64,000 nucleotides of DNA from Actinernus sp. WN-2022 (GCA_030867875.1 JAOWCC010000064.1:33750802-33814801), one strand, 5' to 3'; counted from the first letter of the stretch, positions 40,594-53,274 are shown. Notes: a model not told the origin generated them from the letters alone. Made by a program: numbers and translations.

Positions 40594-43500
40594 TATTACT
40601 CGGGCTGCCTGTGGCAGCACCGAGTCTTAAAATGCAAGCCGTTATTACTCGGGCTGCCTGTGGCAGCACCGAGTATTAAAATGCAAGTCGTTTTTTTATT
40701 TTTTTTATTCCGTGTAGCATGCTTTCTGCGCATGCGTTAAAGGTCAAATTCACACCAATCAGATTGCACTGTGCTGGTCACGCAACAATCGCCAGGTTAA
40801 TTTATTTACATGATTTAATACAGTAAAGCAAGATGGCGGAGGACCCGCGAGCAACTTTCTCTCTAACTTGGAGTCTCATCTCTCAAATGTAAGCCAGTTT
40901 AATGTTTTATTTAACTTCACTCGTGCGAAAGCCTTCCAACAGGCTCAGGATATTTCAACTGGCGCTATTGTCGGAGCCGAAGGACCGCGTTTTTTACCCA
41001 GATGGCCAGTGAATTTATATACGACACGTACGACGACCTGAAGCAAAGGGGCCAGGATCCGGAAAGCTAAAATTCGAAGAAATAGATATTGGAATCTATA
41101 AGCCATCGGCTCGCTGTGCTGCATTTAAAACATCCGAGAAGAACATCTTATTTTGGGTGAAGGCACTTCAAGACCAATATTATGAGTCTCTTAAAAACTA
41201 TCAGAGATTTAAATTTACCGTAAGTTGGATCAGAGAGTATTGAGATCAAGTTATTTCGTTCCAGCGAGGATATTGACATAGCGGAAACGGTACAAGCTGT
41301 CGAAGGATTTTACTTATAATCATCCACGTCTACTTAACAACAGGAATAGTTATGTGTCAAGGCATGGGAAAAGATTGAGTTTCCCAGATTACAGATGAAA
41401 GTAGAGAACTTAACGAATGAAGAAACAGAGGTCACGCGCGACATGCTTGAGAAAATGAACATGTTCAACACTTTATGTTATACTAAGAAAACAAAACAAA
41501 TTACAGAGCCTGCAAGTTCACAAGTCAATGAAAAACCCCAAGAGCCTGTAGTTTTGGATCAACATATCCTTGAAACTCGAAAAGCAACATACACATGAGT
41601 CAAATTCAAACCGGAAGAGACGGAATTCTTTAGATTCTTCACGAGATTGTTAGCCCGCAATAAGAACTCTCTCGCTGCTTTAACGACCTTGATTTGTAAC
41701 ATGGAGGCTGACCTAACTGATATGCGTAATGAATTCTTACTCTCGTCACATCAAAACACGAATCAAGAAACCAAACTCAGTGATTTGGAAGACAAATTAG
41801 TGCAGCAAGATAATATATACAAGACCGAAATCAAGATGCTGTCAGCACGAATATATTATTGACCTAGAAGTTGAAAATGGCGAGTTGAAAGCGGATATAA
41901 TAAAGCTAAGATCCGACTTTCAAACTTTAAAAAAACAATCAAGAATACAAAAAAGAAAACAATGAAAGACCAAGGTCTCCAGTGTTCCGAGACTACCCAA
42001 CCTACTGAAGCTTATCAGTTTGTTCAAGAGCCATCTTTCTTACATGACAACCCGATCCCTATTCATCAGAATACATTTTCTGTGCTAAATGACGAGAGTT
42101 TACAATCACCTGACCGACAACCCACTACTAAAGAAAGGGACCATGAAGTACGGTTAATTCTCGGGTTCAAAACAATGAATATATGCCTGCTCAAATGCAG
42201 TGTGTTAAACGAATAAGTAGTGTTTAAATTAAAAGGTCAACATACGAGAAAAAGAAAAATATTAAATTACATATATACTAGGGGAGCAGAGAATGAAAGT
42301 CACCGCGCTACCGGCCACTCCTAAAGACTGCTAAATTCAGCTAATAATTATTTTCTTTGGTTATTACTAAGAGGATTTCAAATGAAAGTGTATTTCATCT
42401 TCAATCTCATGTGGCCCGAGTGAAAGCCCAGATGGGCTCTTGTTCATTATTAAAAGAGTACATACTGTCCTGGTTCGAGTCATATCTTACAGATAGAACT
42501 CAGTTTGTTACTATTGAAGGACAACAGTCCGACCTGCGACCAGATAAGCAGGGTGTACCTCAAATGATCTATACCCGGTCCAGCGCTGTTTTTGCTATTT
42601 GTAAACGACATCCCTCTGAACGTGTCAAGTTCAGAAATTGACATTTTTGCAGACGATATGACAACTTTGTCAACGAGCGGGGACATTGGTCCTCTACAAA
42701 ATCGATCGTCCAAGACATCATCAGTGATCTTGAAGCCATTCAGAAGTGGTCAAGTCAAAATAAGATGTTTATAAATATTGACAAAACTAAAACCATGCTA
42801 ATTACAGGCAGACGTCTGCAGAAAAAGATACTCCACGATAACCCCGACATCAAGCTAAACAACTCTAAAATTGAACAAGTGTCAAGCAAAAAACTCCTCG
42901 GAGTCATCATTGATGTAAATGTTGATTATGAGGCACACATTGACGACCTATGCAAAAAGTTATCGAAAAGACTTGGCCTGCTTAAGCACATTAGCCCATA
43001 TCTAAGTAACGACAAAAAGAAATCTATTATAATGGAGTAATTAAGCCTACACTCATGTATGGTAGCTCTATATGGTCAAATTGTAGCAGTGAAAGCATTA
43101 CTAGAGTCCTTAAGCTCCAGAAAAGAGCGGCAATAATTATTTTAAGTGCAGACAGAGACACGCCATCAGTTACTCTTTTTAACAGTTTAAACTGGCTACC
43201 TTTTACTAATGTTGCTTTTGTAAATAGTTTCTTCCACACTACACCTACCTACATTAGTTCCCTGCTTGTGAGAAATTCAGATGTGCATAATAGAGAAACT
43301 AGATATTCAAATTTTAATTTTTGTCCAAGATACAAGCGAGTTGCTGAAGGAGGGAGAACATTACCTCAGAACTATCAAAGACTGGAACAACATCAATATC
43401 GAACAAAGAAGGGCAAATTATGTAAGCAGCTTTAAACGTGATCTTTACAAAAGCTTTTTATGTCAGCAAAAAGCGAGAAAGGCGAAATTCGAGAAAGTCT

Positions 43501-44061
43501 TCCACCAGTTCCCTTTATAGTTCTGTAATATAATGAGCAGACTGCAGTTTTGGGAAGGAGGGTAAAAGCTTTTAAATAGAGATAACCAACCGGCATTTCA
43601 GTTAATAATCTTTAATCCAACAATACCAATATGGACGCGAGCTGCGATAAAGAGCCGCAGGGTAGAAAGAACAGTAGAGAAATATAGTGATAGCTCCATC
43701 ATAGGTCGACAGGATACAACTTATAATATGGGACAAATATAAACATACATTTGAGACACTCATCTATTAGTACTCTGAACCTGCAGAACAGCAGACTAAA
43801 TTGTAAGCGTGCGTTACATGAATAAGTAGAGGTCAACTTCTTTAATTTACATACACGAGAAAAACAAAAATATTAAATTACATATATATACTAGGGAAGC
43901 AGAGAATGAATGTCACCGCGCTACCGGCCACTCCTAAAGACTGCTAAATTCAGCTAATAATTCTTCCCTTCGGTTATTACTAAGATGATTTCAAATGAAA
44001 GTGTATTTCATCTTCAATCTCATGTGGCCCGAGTGAAAGCCCAGATGGGCTCTTGTTATTA
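40594..44061 (+). mobile_element. Composite repeat element with hairpin ends and retrotransposon remnants
   Basis: The left end CTCGGGCTGCCTGTGGCAGC+ACCGAG is nearly palindromic and doubled (about 40597 and 40648). The right end carries GTGGCCCGAGTGAAAGCCCA+GATGGGCTCTTG. The last about 210 bp also occur internally (42237-42443), so two right ends are present. The first about 250 bp match the element at 47774-49265. Short frames (41395-42216) with coiled-coil character may be ORF1 remnants. An ATGGCGGAGGACCCGCGAGC segment at 40836 resembles a captured first exon followed by GTAAGC. Confidence 0.65.
42444..43530 (+). pseudogene. Non-LTR retrotransposon reverse transcriptase remnant
   Basis: Several frames in order encode RT hallmarks: SWFESYLTDRTQFV with GVPQ, then LFLLFVNDIPLNV, FADDMTTL (the FADD active-site block), VSSKKLLGVIIDVNVDYEAH, and a C-terminal LQKRAAIIILSADRDTPS part. 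At least three frameshifts separate them, and the part before the first block is missing where a repeat end lies (42237-42443). It is the usual layout of LINE-type RT in invertebrates. Confidence 0.88.
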
Positions 44062-44288
44062 TTACATACAGGGCACATAACTAGTACAAGATACCGGTAT
44101 TCTTTACATTATTACCAAAAAATTGCACAGAGTAATATTCAATAAGTCTTGATTAACAATGTTGTTTGGAGCTTGGGAAATAATTGTTTACACAGGAGTA
44201 TATAGCCGAAAGCAATCGAACATTTTGTTTAGATCTGCTGTGTTTCTCATTCTCTCTCCCTTGCTTCTTTTGAGAATCCAAATGACCT

Positions 44289-44409
44289 GGGCCCGGTTGT
44301 TCAAAGCCCGATTAGTGCTAATCCAGGGTTAATTTCCATGACAACCAATAGGTTCTGTGCAGAGTTAATCCAGGATTAACACTAAACGGGTTTTGAACAA
44401 CCCGGCCCT
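44289..44409. mobile_element. Short palindromic MITE (GGTTGTTCAAAGC family), copy 2
   Basis: GGGCCCGGTTGTTCAAAGCC and its complement GGTTTTGAACAACCCGGCCC bound 121 bp, with internal TTAATCCAGG motifs as in 30183-30321. Confidence 0.85.
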
Positions 44410-45094
44410 GAACTATAAATTACATTTATTAATCAATATTAAAGTTTAGTACTTTATATACTATGCTTTTTAATTCTTTTGACAGTTTTGTTTTTATCGA
44501 TGGAGCTGGTTAAAATCTCTATTCAGACATTAAAATCCCTAATCAAATATTCACCTTAACTCCATGATTATGTAAGCACTTCATTTGATTCTTCATGAGG
44601 GCAACAAGCAGAGTAACTTCAATGACTAATGCATTCTTCCAAAAGCCCGAACCTGGTCGAGTTTAGATTGGACAAGGGCGCCAGTTGAAATATCAGTGAC
44701 TTTCCGCGAATACATCTTTCCCACGAATAAAGTTATGTAGAACATTAAGCTGTTCACATTTGAGAGATGGGACTCCAAATCTGAGAAATTTTCTATGCGA
44801 CAAACTTTACAGTTTGAAATCTAATTTCAATCTCTCCTGGGTTTTGACTGTGTTAAGTTATGTAACAAACATAAACAGCTAATTAACAAAAATTTGGAAG
44901 TGACGTCACGGACACGGTTTTGGGCTCTGAGTTGGAGACCCACGGAAACGATGAAATCGCCGTTCTCCCTCAAGAGGGGAATGCTGTACGCAGGCTAAGC
45001 CTCTCGTTGATACTAGAAATACTATGTGAGCATTGATCCATATGCATGGCAGCCTAAAACTAGTATAATGACTTACGTACATTTTCACTATATT
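44410..45094. other. Intergenic sequence
   Basis: No gene seen. Around 44690-44780, CCAGTTGAAATATC and TTTGAGAGATGGGACTCCAA are antisense matches to sequence at 40870-40970, another fragment of the composite repeat. Confidence 0.45.
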
Positions 45095-45252
45095 CAGGGG
45101 CGGATTTAGAGGAAGGGCCGAGGGGGCCACGGCCCCCTCTTTCGTTGGCTGCCGGGATACATGCCCCCACACCCCCTAGCTAATCACGCCTATATGGCGC
45201 GAGCTACGGCTTACGCCACATCCCCCTCTTTATGCATTTCCTGGATCCGCCC
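45095..45252. mobile_element. GGGGCGGATTTAG-type MITE at the NHL gene stop codon
   Basis: CAGGGGCGGATTTAGAGG at the left and CCTGGATCCGCCCG at the right are its ends; ATAT adjoins both. The internal GGCCCCCTC/GAGGGGGCC palindrome is typical. It inserted at the 3' end of the NHL gene, replacing its stop codon. Confidence 0.8.
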
Positions 45253-47003
45253 GATATTGACATACAAACTAGAATTCCTGTGCCTTTATTGAGAACAGCA
45301 ACACTACCATCTGGAGTCACTGCCAAACAGTAATGATGAACGGTTGATACTGATTGCAGTTCCTTGATAAGTTGAACTGAACATACATATGATCCCTCAG
45401 ATGTATAAACTTCCAACATGTCAATGTTATCATCCATCACAGTGTTCACTACTATGTGCTTTAAGTGAGAATTATATGCAACATTAAATGGACCATCACT
45501 CCCTTTGACTTTGATTTGTGTGATGAAATGACCATCCTCATTGGACACATGAATAGTGTGTATGCTTGGATTTGTCACTATGATGCGTCCATCATCCGTT
45601 GTTGTCATACTGCAACAAGGACCCACATGCTGCTCCATCGCAGTCTCAGCGTACATTTCACTACCTTTATTCTTAAATGCATATACGAGAATGGTTACTG
45701 AAGCACACCGGTCTTTAGTTCTTGTTAACACTAGCAGATTTCCGTGACTGTCAACTGCAACTGATTTGTAAAAATCACTTAGAAGCGAATCTGCTTCATT
45801 AAAGGTGTGTAAGTATTCGCCTGATGCATTATAGGCAATAATTAAGTTATTGTTCATCATGTCTGAGGCATGGGACATGTGACTAACGTACATCTTATCT
45901 GATGTCTTGTCGATAGCTATTCTTAACGGCGTCAATTTCATCTCAGGTGGAGCACCAAACGAAAACATGAAATCGCCATCCCTGCTGAACACTTTTACTT
46001 TACCAGCATTGACATCACAAATGACAATGTTACCTTCACTTGTCACTGCTATGTCGGATGCACGAATAAGCCTGTTTCCATTGCTTCCAGACCGTTCTTT
46101 GTTCCCGAGATCAAGCATTTTACAATATTCTCCACTTAAAGAAATGGGATGAGGTAGTTTTCTTTGGGTAAAAGTGTCTAGATCATGAACAGGCACTGTT
46201 CTCCCTCGGCACAAACACTCATATTTCCACACAACAAAGTTCACTTCGGCTACATTTGATATTAACTCACTTCGTTCCTCGTCTGCATTCAAGAACCAGT
46301 TCTTTACTTTCCCCAGTCCTCCAACCCGTTCAAGAGCTTTGTTTACCTGAGGTAGGCTGTTGAGTTTTTCAACACAAAGCTTGCATTCCTCGGCAACAGA
46401 AACAGTCACAGTGTCTACGTTCTCTAAGATAGTAGCGATGACTCGAATCTTGAGAGCTAAAACTCGATCGGAAGGCGAGAGACTTTCGTCGCTGTAGGCT
46501 TCGGTTGCCTTCCTCCTGGAGTCTTTAAATCTTTCCTTGCATTCTTTAAGGTTATACAAAGCTTCAGGGCTTAAACCGTCGAGTCCAACATCTCCTAAGC
46601 GAGATAGCAATGCTTCCATTCGCCCTGAACTCACCTCAAGCCGCTGCGAAGCTGCTGAAGCTACTTTGGCATCGAATACTTGCGCAATACTGCTGCTATC
46701 TTTCACCTTCTTACGCTCTTCGCTATCATCTGTCCTTTCCTTGGACTCTAGCTGCTCGAAGAAGTGATACAAGTACAACACTCCTCCTTCTAAGAACTCA
46801 ATACTCGCTAACAAACTTGCTCTACTCTGTGCCTCGAGTTTAGATTTGATGTCGTTCAGCTCGCGGCTGATCAGCTTGCCTATCTTCTGATCTGCTACAT
46901 CTCTTTCACTCAGACGCTTCGCCGCTGCGTCTCGAAGTTTGTTGAAGATTAATTGTAGACCCAAAGAAGCACAGCTAACGACAGTAGAAGCAACTGAAGC
47001 CAT
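45204..47003 (-). CDS. Single-exon helical-domain/NHL beta-propeller protein, copy 2
   Basis: 599 aa from the ATG at 47003; three codons upstream are open only from a GTG. The same architecture as copy 1 is intact: helical domain 1-295 with the MASVASTVVSCASLGLQLIF start, then the CLCRGRTVPVHDLDTF linker and NHL units (AVTSEGNIVICDV, AVDSHGNLLVLTR, AVTPDGSVAVLNK). Relative to copy 1 it has an acidic insert after residue 90 (ESKERTDDSEERKKVKD) and a diverged propeller. The last 14-15 codons (GGSRKCIKRGMWRKP) come from a MITE that removed the normal stop. Role unknown. Confidence 0.85.
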   Translation of the reverse strand: MASVASTVVSCASLGLQLIFNKLRDAAAKRLSERDVADQKIGKLISRELNDIKSKLEAQSRASLLASIEFLEGGVLYLYHFFEQLESKERTDDSEERKKVKDSSSIAQVFDAKVASAASQRLEVSSGRMEALLSRLGDVGLDGLSPEALYNLKECKERFKDSRRKATEAYSDESLSPSDRVLALKIRVIATILENVDTVTVSVAEECKLCVEKLNSLPQVNKALERVGGLGKVKNWFLNADEERSELISNVAEVNFVVWKYECLCRGRTVPVHDLDTFTQRKLPHPISLSGEYCKMLDLGNKERSGSNGNRLIRASDIAVTSEGNIVICDVNAGKVKVFSRDGDFMFSFGAPPEMKLTPLRIAIDKTSDKMYVSHMSHASDMMNNNLIIAYNASGEYLHTFNEADSLLSDFYKSVAVDSHGNLLVLTRTKDRCASVTILVYAFKNKGSEMYAETAMEQHVGPCCSMTTTDDGRIIVTNPSIHTIHVSNEDGHFITQIKVKGSDGPFNVAYNSHLKHIVVNTVMDDNIDMLEVYTSEGSYVCSVQLIKELQSVSTVHHYCLAVTPDGSVAVLNKGTGILVCMSISGGSRKCIKRGMWRKP

Positions 47004-47012
47004 TTCCCCCAC

Positions 47013-47287
47013 CGATCAATTTAGTTCTTGTTGCCAAAAACAGAGAATATATACATTCAATGTATAACGAGACGGTCTGTCAACCGTTCACTCGGGCTGA
47101 ACATAGCCTGCGTAGCTTGAATTGAGCACGATATTTGATCTACCGTACCCTTTGTTTCACTCCGTTTAAGGTTACCGTTCACCTTCACGCCGTTTTCCTT
47201 CCAAATTTGGACTAATTCCTTTTTTCGTTATGTTTATAAAACTGAAGGCTTGTTCTTCATTTTCCGGAAATTCTTTTTTTCAAAATA
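47013..47287. promoter_or_regulatory. Upstream region of NHL gene 2
   Basis: The sequence directly upstream of the start (ACCGATCAATTTAGTTCTTG) is similar to host sequence beyond the Polinton's right end, so it is conserved between the two genes. A possible TATA element, AATATATACATTC, lies near 47046. No gene here. Confidence 0.4.
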
Positions 47288-49440
47288 CAGTAGAACCCCG
47301 GTAACTCGAACTCTGAAGGGAAACGAAAATCAGTTCGAATTAGCGGGGGTTCGAGTTATCGGGGTCGGTGAAAAATTTCTTTATTTTTGTTAATTATTAA
47401 TAATAGTGACGATATATAACGTGAACATATCTGTGATAAACATCGCTCAATCTGCGTATGGTAACAAGAAATTCCAAAGATTATGACTTCGAGCTATGTC
47501 GGTAACTTTAACATTTGGGTACATGTTTTACTTATAACCGAAGTTTGTAGTGTATTACTACAGTCCAACTAAATATAAAACAACATTAAAGAAGTAACCA
47601 TGTCCGTTTTCCTATTTTCACTACCGAGGCAGAAAAAACGAGTACAATACAAAAGACACCGCATCCGGTAGTGACTGATAAGATCGTGAAATGAATGTTA
47701 AATACGTGATCAGTCCGAAGTTACAATAATTAAAATCAAATTAAGTAACAATCAGATAACAAGCAGCCTATTTACTCGGGCTGCCTGTGGCAGCAACGAG
47801 TCTTAAAATGCAAGTCGTTTTTTTTTTTCGTGTAGCAAGCGTTCTGCGCATGCGTTAAAGGTCAAATTCACACCAATCAGATTGCACTGTGCTGGTCACG
47901 CAACAATCGCCAGGTTAATTTATTTACATAATTGAATACAGTAAATCAAAATGGTGGACTCGCGAGGGCGAAAGCCTTCCAACAGGCTCAGGGATATTTC
48001 AACTGGCGCTCTTGTTGACCATAAAAATACATGAACAACCAGGAGCCGTAATACATTCGATCAGCGCTGTCTGGGCAGATCCAATGTACATTTAGAAACG
48101 TAAGCGAAATACAATATCCAAACACGTTTGGATATCAACGGGTATCGAATTATAATCAAAGGTTAGATTTCGTCAGGCGCGCTCAGATAAGAAAGTTCAA
48201 AGCTCTCAGACTAGGCGAGACAAGGAGATATCAATTTCAATGAGTCATTGTCAGAAGCAATTATGCAATACAACCTAAATTTGGGTCAGGTCTTGTATAG
48301 CCTGCTATGCAGACGTATTTTTCACTCTTATAAATTCGAAGAAAAAATAGCAGGCTAGGTCTTGTACAGCTAAGGCATGTTTTACGACAGAATGACCAGA
48401 GTCTTTCGAGTGGATTGAGAGCTCGAGACATTATACATGTCTGCTAATATGGGGAAAACTGAAACAAAAAATGAACTTTGACGGCAGAAACCCTCATTGA
48501 GCCAAGCGGAATATTTTAGTACATGATCCACTAAGATTTTTACAAATCTTAGTTAAGCAGATGTTTTCAGTGTATGCCAAATGAAATGCTGTGCTCGTTT
48601 TCTGGTTACGGCTCAGTGGGGCAACTACACAAACAAGAAGCATGAACTGCCAGCAAAGAGAGAGGAGAAAGTACTTGAAAAGCACAGCGCTAGCTGAAGT
48701 AGGGCATATATATAATATCTGAGACGTTAAATTACGTTACTGTGAAGAGGATCAAAATTCAAGTTTCTGTCTTCTGCCGTGACTCGTGAGAGAAATTGGA
48801 AAAGATCTAGCTGTTTCATTCTGACACTGGCAAATTTATTGAAAGCTACGGGCTTACTTTATGAGATTATTATTCATTGTGGAATGAAAGGAAACAGGTT
48901 AGCTGAAAGTTAAGTTCGAGGTAGGCTTCGACTTTCATTCCGATTCAGTGCATATGTGCACGAAGGTGGGATGCTGTCAACAACACTACCAAAAGATCCT
49001 AAACGAAAGATTCAGTTACGTAAGTACTGTAAGTAAACTCTTTTTGATTTGAATAAATTTCCTCTAAGTTTGTCTGTTAATGTACTTTTTCTTCTAATTA
49101 TCGCTTTATTTAACATCTCTGTGATTTAGAGTATGCGTACCTCAGAATAAATTTATATATTTTGAAAGGTCAACTGAACTCTTGTTACTAAGAGGATTTC
49201 AAATGAAAGTGTATTTCATCTTCAATCTCATGTGGCCCGAGTGAAAGCCCAGATGGGCTCTTGTTTCTTGATATTTTGAGAAGTCATAAGAACAGAGTTC
49301 GAGTTATCGGGGTAAATTTGGGCCAAGGGAAACGAAAAATAGTTCGAGTTAGCGGGGAATTCGAGTTATCCGAGTTCGAGTTATCCGAGTAAAAATGACT
49401 CAAAAATAGGGCCAAATCCAAGGGAAATCGAACTTATATT
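47288..49440. mobile_element. Pogo/mariner-type element relic with nested repeat
   Basis: CAGTAGAACCCCGGTAACTC begins the left end, followed by TTCGAGTTATCGGGGT motifs. The right end region (49295-49400) repeats GTTCGAGTTATCGGGG and TTCGAGTTATCCGAGT. Such ends are typical of pogo-like DNA transposons. No transposase survives. A copy of the hairpin-ended repeat (47774-49265) lies inside, so that insertion is younger. Confidence 0.7.
47774..49265 (+). mobile_element. Hairpin-ended repeat element, second copy
   Basis: It starts CTCGGGCTGCCTGTGGCAGC and ends GCCCAGATGGGCTCTTGTT. The first about 200 bp (AAAGGTCAAATTCACACCAA, CACGCAACAATCGCCAGGTT) and last about 80 bp (GATTTCAAATGAAAGTGTAT) match the copy at 40594-44061; the interior differs. 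No ORF of note. Confidence 0.75.
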
Positions 49441-50940
49441 ACATTGTTCACGAGATATTAAAAAAATGTGTCTAATAAAGGGAAAAGTAAACAAATCGAT
49501 GGCGTGTGATAATCATGTTACTTGCTTATCGGCACCCTGTGGATTTTCGCGGGAAACCACATCCGGGATATTCCAAAGCAGATTCTCTGTACGTTCGCCA
49601 TTTTACAAGTTTTCGATTTATATAGTCTCAGCTCGGTTTATGGATAAAGTAAAACGGCAAAGAGCCATCTCGTGTTCCCCAGTCGTTACTACAATACCAA
49701 ATGAGCTCATTTGATTACCCCACTTGTCATACTTTGCCTTTATGGTAACAACGAAGAAAGGCTGATTATACGGTTCTGGGTAGTCTAAAACCACTGCCGT
49801 CTCGGATCATTTCCTCACCAATAATCACTCTCCTAATGACATGCAATTAATCCCTTTAGTAAGTAACTCCCTATTAGTGCATGCACGGGTTTGGAATTGA
49901 CTGATACATAACCCTCAATCCAAATCATTTAACCGGGTTTAATTCATAGTTTGAGGTCTAATCACAAAGAGCAAACAGCTCACAAAGCGATTTAGTTCGT
50001 AAGTTATAGACCTATAAGCTGTCAGTAATGTATTCAATATCTGGCAAAATTGTCGATTTACATACCCTAGTGAACTCATTGCTGCTACCAAGGTTGATCG
50101 GCATTGACCAACACCAGCTACTGTGTTTGTTCTGCTTTTTTCCTCGTGTCTTCCGCTTTGCTTTTCTTGGTTTCTTTTCCTTCTTATCATTACTACGTTT
50201 CCTGACAACGCTATCTTCCTTCGTCTTCGAGGATTGATTTCTGTTTTTTCCATCACCATTTTGCCATTAAATACGAACCATGTTCCCCCCAACTAAAAAT
50301 AATTACGCTGTAGCTACAGGGGTCCTAGCGTTTCATTGGCTCGTTGAAGTGTCATACAGACAGAAGCTGTAACGAGGTGTCAACTGTTTACAAAACTTCG
50401 GAAGCCCAGAACTCAAAATGATATTTTTTGCGAATTCCGCTTCTTTGAACGAATTGATCGGGTATAAAGAATTGCCCGGGTATAAAGAATTGCCGGATAG
50501 CAATGAACCGAAGTGTGGGAGGCTTTTTTTTTTTTTTTTTTTTGCATAAGGCCTATGGCAATCATGACAACGAGGCTACTTACACTACGTGTAGCCTATT
50601 CGGTACAATGAATAACATCACTCCTTAGAGCACGTCATAGTATGAAATATGAGAAATTTGACATTGTGGGCTTAAATTACCGCAAAACATGAAAACGAGG
50701 CTAGTCCATCCATATTTTTTCTGGCCAAATTTAGATCTCAATATCATTTTACATTATCACAACCAACCGTTCTCAGCATCACTACTCTTGCTGTACTCTT
50801 TAATATGAAAGCATTCAAACTGACCAACAACACTACATCCTATTTTAAGGAAATCACCAATTTTCTCATAAGATCTTTGTTATGACAAATATCACCGTCG
50901 ATACAAACAGTCTTTATTTTTTTTACGACAACAAACTAAA
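49441..50940. other. Intergenic sequence
   Basis: No gene recognised. A T22 run lies at about 50524. Frames on either strand near 49466-50292 lack domain signatures. Confidence 0.4.
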
Positions 50941-50944
50941 GGGC

Positions 50945-51075
50945 CTTGAAGAGGGGAATTTGTGGGCATTGAAGAAGAAGGGAATTTGTAGGCCTTGAAG
51001 AGGGGAATTTGTGGGCATTGAAGAAGAAGGGAATTTGTGGGCATTGAAGAAGAAGGGAATTTGTGGGCATTGAAG
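50945..51075. repeat. 24-27-bp tandem repeat
   Basis: Five to six copies of GAAGGGAATTTGTGGGCATT+GAAGAA with small length changes. Confidence 0.9.
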
Positions 51076-51475
51076 ACATTTTTTCTGCTTTCTGATCGAT
51101 GATGAAAATTTGCCAATCAAAGAGCGATTCAGCAATTGACTGGGTTCTTCATAATCATAATCACAGCAGATTTTTTTGAAATGAAAGCCAATCATTGGTT
51201 AAAGCATAGTTAATAGAGTGAAATGGTTACGAAACCCTGCAAACTTCAAAGGACTAACAAAGGCGCCGAGATTTATGTTGGAAGGGATAAGACAAAATAT
51301 TGTGCACGGTCATAGTTCATTAGCGCCTCCTGAACGACTGAACCCACATGTTTCTATTGGCTAATTGATTGACATATTGGAATTTCTATTGTGTTTTGTG
51401 CACGGTAATGGTTGAAAAAAGCTAACAAAGACATATAACAAAGAAGGTCGCTGGGTTTCATAACCATCCACTCTA

Positions 51476-52026
51476 TTAAAGTGCACCTAACCCCTTTTGC
51501 AATATTTATACATATGAATCTTTGAAAGGTTTTGAGTACTTCTGTGAATAAATTTTTGCCTTACATAGAATACTCTATGTTCTATGCTTGTTTGAATGGT
51601 GAAACTTTGACCTTTCCGACCCATGACCGCATAAGAAAAAGCCTGGGTCGATTGTGGATATTACGTCACCTCATTAATGCATTATTCTCCATGGCACCTT
51701 TCTGTCACAACAACATCGATATATAGAGAATATACACAGTCTGTGAGTTGTTAGTAAAGAAAACAGTTATTTTAGACAAAATACTAAATATTTATTCAAA
51801 TTATTGCAAAGTGGAATGAATTATATGACGTAAGATCAAGAATCGACCCAGTCTTTTTCTTACGCGGTTATGGGTCAGGAAAGGTCAAATTTTCACGATT
51901 TCAAACAAGCATAGAACATACATGTAGACTATTCCATGTAAGCAAAAACTTTCTTCACAGAAGTACTCAAAACCTTTCAAAGATTTTTATGTAGAAAAAT
52001 TGCAAAAGGGGTTAGGTGCACTTTAA
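51476..52026. mobile_element. Foldback MITE with TTAAAGTGCACC ends
   Basis: TTAAAGTGCACCTAACCCCT at 51476 and its complement ending TTAA at 52026 begin arms of about 190-200 bp. These include GAAAGGTTTTGAGTACTTCT and GACCTTTCC..GACCCATGACCG with complements at the other side. A central spacer of about 130 bp is AT-rich. No coding sequence. Confidence 0.88.
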
Positions 52027-52221
52027 CTATGGTTAAAGGAAGCGAGTCGATAAAACAGCAGTACTTTATACGGCACAACGAAATATAACAAATCAAATCA
52101 CAGTTTTACCAGTTTTTCTCTGTCAGAGAGTGGTGAGTCAGTGGATGTCTATGGATGGAAAACACCTGAAAAAAATCATCGGGTTAAAAAGTTTCGAAAT
52201 TTCATCACAATATGTCATGCA

Positions 52222-53274
52222 TTAAAGTGCCTATATATAAGCCAAACTTTGTTATCGTTAAAATCGATTCTCCATCAAGTCAATAGTTGAATAGTACTAG
52301 GTTATCTATAGATACTGATTGCTGCACGTTGGAAGAGGATAACAAGTGAACATGTAGAAGTTTAAATAAAATATTGTTAAACTGAGTTAAGTAAAAAATA
52401 TGTCAAACAATATTTACATTTTCTTATTGTATAAAAGTATCAACAACTATTAACTGGAACTCAACTGAGAAAGATCTATTGACAGCTGTTGTAAATTGTA
52501 GTAAAATGACGCCATAATTTCGTATTGCATGCATATAACCAAATTTCCAATTTCGCAATTTAGGGAGAGCACCGTTTTGGATTTCCAATTGTCAAATATT
52601 ATGCCGGGTAATAAGTCTTGAACCACAAAATATAAGAAGCAAAAGTCTTGTCCATGGCCATCGGTTATCAACTTGTGAGTATTTAAAACGGTAAACGATC
52701 GAAACAAACTCATAAGCGGACACTCAACAAACTTTTCAGCCAATGTAACGGGAACCGGATGTTTGGCGCAAAAGTATGACGGCGACTGGCCGACTGCCGC
52801 TGGAAAAAGATCCTGGCAAAATAAAACACCCATTTATAAGACATAAAGTGAAGTGAAAATTCGTAATTTATAAACTTAGCAAGCGGTGGTTAGCAAGGGG
52901 TTCTTTGTTTCTGTGTTTTAGCTAGCTAGATCAGCGAGGTAGATCGAACGCTCATGACTGACGTGAGTCGTGTCGGGCTCAATGGCGCGAGGTATTTCGA
53001 AGGAGATTATCGAAATAACACAAATGAAAAGACAATCAAAATGAACCGCAAAAGAAAAAGATCAAGAAATGAAGTAATGCAGGAGTAGGCCAAACAGTAG
53101 ATTCTATTCGTTGCTCCTTGTGAATTAAACTATTTCTGATTTATACAAAATATTTGGTATAATCACTGATATAAGGCCCAAATATAACATGGATGTTTAG
53201 AAAATGTTTTTTATCTCTGCCAGCACGTTCTTGTATAATAAATGAGGCCTTATTTGGGCTAATAGGCACTTTAA
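52222..53274. mobile_element. DNA-transposon-like element with TTAAAGTGCCTAT ends
   Basis: TTAAAGTGCCTATA at the left is complemented by AATAGGCACTTTAA at the right, about 1.05 kb apart. Related single ends occur near 27536 and 59871. The interior has one open frame (52450-52833, minus) of no recognised family. Confidence 0.6.

Noticed and set aside
40836..41390. A functional host gene beginning ATGGCGGAGGAC
   Set aside because: It reads like a captured exon with a GTAAGC donor, but downstream frames are broken and it lies inside a repeat with a second copy; kept only as part of the mobile element.
44906..45172. Minus-strand frame beside NHL gene 2
   Set aside because: Mostly MITE sequence; no homology recognised.
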